45,180 bases of DNA from Acidobacteriota bacterium (lineage in GTDB: Bacteria; Acidobacteriota; Terriglobia; Terriglobales; SCQP01), in the NCBI GenBank assembly GCA_027315185.1, contig DAHUYO010000016.1, forward strand, positions 1-45,180, read 5' to 3'. Shown in pieces: positions 42,683 to 45,180 of this stretch; position 1 is the first letter of the stretch, and every line of letters begins with the position of its first letter. Under the pieces are notes generated by a model. The model searched no databases. It saw only the letters and a list, made by a program, of their open reading frames with translations, and had not been told where the DNA came from. Both the position numbers and the translations under genes were made by a program.

Positions 42683-43822
42683 TTATCGCCCTGCCCGCTT
42701 CTTCCAAGCGGCGCTGGCCTGGTGGATCAAAGCCTTCGCGCTCAGCCAGCCGTCGTGCCGCCACAAGATCTTCCCCTGCGGGGACGTCAGCGAGTACCAA
42801 GGCAGGTCGTCCACCGCGTAGCCGTCGGCGATGCGCCCGGTGTTGTCGCTGATGATAGGCGTTCTCAGCCGCCGGCCCAACTGCTTCAGCCCGCGGCGGG
42901 CGGCCATTCTGGACGGTTCGGTGGTCATCTCGTCAATCGCGACCGGCGGCGGCCAGCCATGTTGCCGCGCCGCCGCGCCGTAAGCGTCCAGCACCGCCAA
43001 ACGCGCCGGCAAATTGGTCCCGGACCTCTGCCAGTCGGCGAAAAAGCAGACCAGATGCGGGTGTCCCGCGCCCAACTCCACCCGCCCCGGCCGCGGCCCG
43101 GCCAGCGCCACCTGTTCCAGCCGCGCCGGCGCCCAGGCCGGCGGATAGGCCGGTCCCGGCGGCAAATGCATGGCCGGATCGCCCGGCAGCAGCTTGGCGA
43201 TCCGCGCCGCCAGCATCGCCGATTCCCGCGGGATGCTGTCGTAGCGCATTGGCGTTTCAAAGGCGCTGCGCAGATAGCCGCTCTCATCCACCAGTTCCAC
43301 CGCCGCCTGATGCACCACCTCGCCATGAGGCGTGGCGACGTAGACCCCATAGTCCTTCCAGATCGGCTTCAGCTGCGCCGGCGTCCCGGTCAGAAAGCGC
43401 CAGCGCCGGCCCAGCGCGTTCATGCCATGGATGCGGGTGTAGGCGGCGACGTCCCGTACTCGGGTCGCGTCGGGATTGACGTTCACGCCCAGCATCTCCA
43501 CTTCCGACGCCGCCGGTCCTAGCCGCCGCATGGCGTCCATCAGAATCTGCGAAGTCAGCGGACAGATGTCCGTGCAATCCGGATCCAAAAACGCCAGCAC
43601 CACCACCTCGCCGCGAAACTGCGCTAGGGAAACCTGGTGTCCGTATTGGTCGCGCAGCACGAAGTTCGGCGCCATCCGCACCACCGTGCCGCGGTTGCCG
43701 ACGCCGCGGCGGCCCATGAACGCCACGCCGAATCCCAGCGCCACCATCACCGCGAAGATGCCCGCGATCAGCACCCCATCGCGCCAGCGCAACGCATGGT
43801 TCTGCTGTTTCTCCACTTGCAA
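42683..43822 (-). CDS. SCO1/SenC-like protein with a second, Cys-less thioredoxin-like domain
   Basis: A TTG start at 43822 is supported by AAGGAG ten bases upstream; GTG 43816 is a less well spaced alternative. One N-terminal TM segment (about residues 17-36) anchors it with the bulk in the periplasm. Domain 1 (about 50-190) is SCO1-like: CTDIC (C83, C87) in LAFLDPDCTDICPLTSQ is the CxxxC copper site, and H171 in GEVVHQAAVELVD is the conserved His ligand position. Domain 2 (about 240-375) is thioredoxin-like (LVCFFADWQRSGTNLPARLAVLD, then TEPSRMA, DDLPWYSLTSPQGKILWRHDGW) but has no CxxC. SCO1 proteins deliver copper to cytochrome c oxidase; no oxidase genes are adjacent. The 379-aa length is about double a simple SCO1. 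Confidence 0.8.
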   Translation of the reverse strand: MQVEKQQNHALRWRDGVLIAGIFAVMVALGFGVAFMGRRGVGNRGTVVRMAPNFVLRDQYGHQVSLAQFRGEVVVLAFLDPDCTDICPLTSQILMDAMRRLGPAASEVEMLGVNVNPDATRVRDVAAYTRIHGMNALGRRWRFLTGTPAQLKPIWKDYGVYVATPHGEVVHQAAVELVDESGYLRSAFETPMRYDSIPRESAMLAARIAKLLPGDPAMHLPPGPAYPPAWAPARLEQVALAGPRPGRVELGAGHPHLVCFFADWQRSGTNLPARLAVLDAYGAAARQHGWPPPVAIDEMTTEPSRMAARRGLKQLGRRLRTPIISDNTGRIADGYAVDDLPWYSLTSPQGKILWRHDGWLSAKALIHQASAAWKKRAGR

Positions 43823-43867
43823 GGTTCAACTTCTCCTTCCGGCGCCCGCGGTCCCGTGATGCCGCTT

Positions 43868-43885
43868 ACCGCCACCACTGGCGGT
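43868..43885. promoter_or_regulatory. Inverted repeat upstream of the SCO1-like gene
   Basis: ACCGCCA and TGGCGGT are separated by CCAC, about 45 bases upstream of the start at 43822. A regulator site or a hairpin in the leader is possible. Confidence 0.35.
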
Positions 43886-44491
43886 TAACGATCGTCCGTC
43901 ATGCGCCCGCGCACGATTCCTCTTTAACCATAGTCCTCCCGAATAGCCAGCGGCAAACGCGCGGCGATCGTGTCCCTTCATCCGCACGCGGACGGCTCGC
44001 GGCTGAGGCGCTCCGGCGGCGGGCGGGTTATGAGTCGCTGTGTGTTAGGAATCGCTAAGGTGAACGCTCAATCGCTAAGGTGGACGCCTGCGTTGCCAGT
44101 CGAAAAAGACTGATTCAGCAAGTAACTGGCGTCCGGCGGTCACAGAGGTGATACAACCGGAGAACAAGGGGGGATCGTCGTCGTGGGCCAGCGGAATCGG
44201 CTCCCGCCGGCTGCGGCTGGATCAAGACGCGGAAAACGTGGGGTCTTCGTCTTAGATCACTCTGCCAGCAACTCCTGCGCTGGGGGACGGCGGCGCGGGC
44301 TAAGGCCGCGACTGGCTCCAGCACTGCCCGCGGGTCAAATGCGCGGGCCGACCTTAGCGCGAACTGCCATCACCAAAGCCAGCCGGTGGGCCTGAACGCA
44401 ATCGGATCGCCAGGCCGTTTCGGAGATTGGTTCGCGGCTCGTAGCGTCGTTGGTTGGGGGGACGAGCGTGGGTAAACAAAGCACAATCGAA
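43886..44491. other. Gene-free region before the last lipoprotein
   Basis: About 600 nt in which I see no convincing gene on either strand. It contains the tandem repeat at 44051-44087, a short stem-loop at 44097-44112 (CAGTC/GACTG around GAAAAA), and otherwise unremarkable GC-rich sequence. It looks like a remnant or regulatory region rather than coding sequence. Confidence 0.5.
44051..44087. repeat. Short tandem direct repeat, possible remnant of an insertion-sequence end
   Basis: ATCGCTAAGGTGAACGC (44051-44067) and ATCGCTAAGGTGGACGC (44071-44087) repeat with a 20-bp period and one mismatch. Short tandem repeats of this kind occur at the termini of IS21-family elements. No transposase or matching second end is present, so the assignment is only suggestive. 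Confidence 0.3.
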
Positions 44492-45180
44492 ATGAAGAGG
44501 AATCGCGGGCGGGCGCGGGTCGCAGGCGGCGTGGAGTGGAATGTGCCGTCGCGGCGGATGCGTTGGGCCGTGTACGGGTGCGCGCTCGCGGTCGCGATGG
44601 CGCTGCCATGGCTGGCTGGTTGCGGCGGACTTCCCTTGCAGGCGGCGACCACGGGCTCCTCCAAATACAAGGGTGGTAAGCCCACCAAGACGCTGGCGGC
44701 GCCGGCGGCGGTCGCCTTTGGCAACGTGAACGTCGGCAGCAGTTCGCAAAAGACCCTGACGATCACCAACTCAGGGACGGCGGGAGTGAACGTTTCCCAG
44801 GTGGCCGCGACGGGGGCCGGGTTCAGCGTAAGCGGGTTGCAGGTGCCGGCGACCATTGCCGCCGGCGCCAGCGCCAGCCTGACGGTGACGTTTGCGGCGA
44901 CGGCAACTGGAAGCGCCAGCGGCTCGCTGACGATCACCAGCAGCGCCTCCAATTCCCCGGCCTCGGTCGCGCTCTCAGCGACCGGCGTGGAGCCGGGGTT
45001 GAGCGTCAGCCCGACGAGCGTCGCACTCGGCAACGTGAACGTGGGCAGCAGCGGGCAGCAGACGTTGACGCTTACCAACTCGGGGACGGCGGCGCTGACG
45101 GTCTCGGCGGTCACGGCGACCGGAACGGGCTACAGCGTCAGCGGGCTGTCGCTGCCGGCAACCATCGCCGCCGGCGCCAG
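44492..45180 (+). CDS. Lipoprotein of repeated choice-of-anchor-D (ASH) domains (3' end cut by window)
   Basis: The frame is open to the right edge. A lipobox (ALPWLAGC) follows a hydrophobic core (GCALAVAMALPWLAG), so it is a lipid-anchored exported protein. Two ASH/choice-of-anchor-D units are visible, each with (F/L)GNVNVGSS, Q(K/Q)TLT, TNSGTA, ATG(A/T)G and PATIAAGAS. The DNA is repetitive too (the last 27 bases almost repeat 44849-44875). The start is not certain: an in-frame GTG at 44468 lies after a G-rich stretch, and ATG 44558 would give an ideal 22-residue signal peptide. ATG 44492 is the intermediate choice. Function is unknown; such proteins often end with Ig-like or enzyme domains beyond the window. 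Confidence 0.75.
   Translation, partial: MKRNRGRARVAGGVEWNVPSRRMRWAVYGCALAVAMALPWLAGCGGLPLQAATTGSSKYKGGKPTKTLAAPAAVAFGNVNVGSSSQKTLTITNSGTAGVNVSQVAATGAGFSVSGLQVPATIAAGASASLTVTFAATATGSASGSLTITSSASNSPASVALSATGVEPGLSVSPTSVALGNVNVGSSGQQTLTLTNSGTAALTVSAVTATGTGYSVSGLSLPATIAAGA

Noticed and set aside
42571-42852. Short open frame between vapC and the SCO1-like gene
   Set aside because: It overlaps the 3' end of the well-supported SCO1-like gene in antisense, its second half is low-complexity, and the gap is better explained by a stem-loop.
44115-44324. Minus-strand open frame in the 3' gene-free region
   Set aside because: Arg/Pro-rich with no motif, no ribosome site and no recognisable transposase signature; I cannot support it as a gene or pseudogene.

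Overview
The window looks like a chromosomal stretch from a GC-rich member of the Acidobacteriota (Terriglobia / Solibacter-like). The clues are family-level: a VWFA-related 'acidobacterial' domain protein, an 'acidobacterial duplicated orphan permease' (ADOP), a CRTAC1/ASPIC-UnbV lipoprotein beside a multihaem cytochrome with TPRs, and very large secreted proteins built of choice-of-anchor-D (ASH) and SBBP repeats with a poly-Gly tail. No plasmid, phage or complete IS genes were seen. Both ends of the window cut through genes.

Layout. (1) 1-5638, plus strand: the 3' part of a tetrahaem-or-larger cytochrome c/TPR protein, a CRTAC1 lipoprotein and a YtcJ-like amidohydrolase, tightly packed with overlapping or shared stop/RBS sequences. 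(2) 5635-7236, minus: a DHA2 drug-efflux MFS transporter. (3) 7361-10271, plus: lgt, an rluD-type pseudouridine synthase that lacks an obvious start codon, and a secreted VWA protein. (4) 10304-18266, minus: outer-membrane-like protein, xseA, DsbA-like thioredoxin, GH20 hexosaminidase and priA. (5) 18377-20308, plus: S9 peptidase. (6) 20478-22809, minus: DUF58 protein and a second outer-membrane-like protein. (7) 22965-24242, plus: secreted CE1/enterochelin-type esterase. (8) 24327-26274, minus: DODA-type dioxygenase, tRNA-Phe(GAA) and a tandem universal stress protein. (9) 26798-33100, plus: a secreted giant of about 2100 residues. (10) 33292-34269, minus: a small charged protein and a DUF1697 protein. 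(11) 34517-42491, plus: GH35 beta-galactosidase, ADOP permease, a secreted HExxH protein whose reading frame runs without a stop into a vapB antitoxin, then vapC. (12) 42683-43822, minus: a SCO1-like protein with a second thioredoxin-like domain. (13) 44492-end, plus: a lipoprotein of ASH repeats, cut by the window edge.

Together the genes describe a heterotrophic soil-type cell investing in secreted or envelope enzymes for glycans (GH20, GH35, CE1-like esterase) and peptides (S9, HExxH candidate), with lipoprotein maturation (lgt) and housekeeping DNA repair/replication (xseA, priA). I did not find a clear, self-contained novel defence or biosynthetic system. The most interesting signals are the in-frame join of the HExxH protein to VapB with a perfect operator palindrome at the join, the missing rluD start behind a same-frame lgt stop, the recurring CTAG-centred palindromes at convergent gene ends, and the double-architecture giant protein with an internal Cys/poly-Gly motif after a transmembrane segment.
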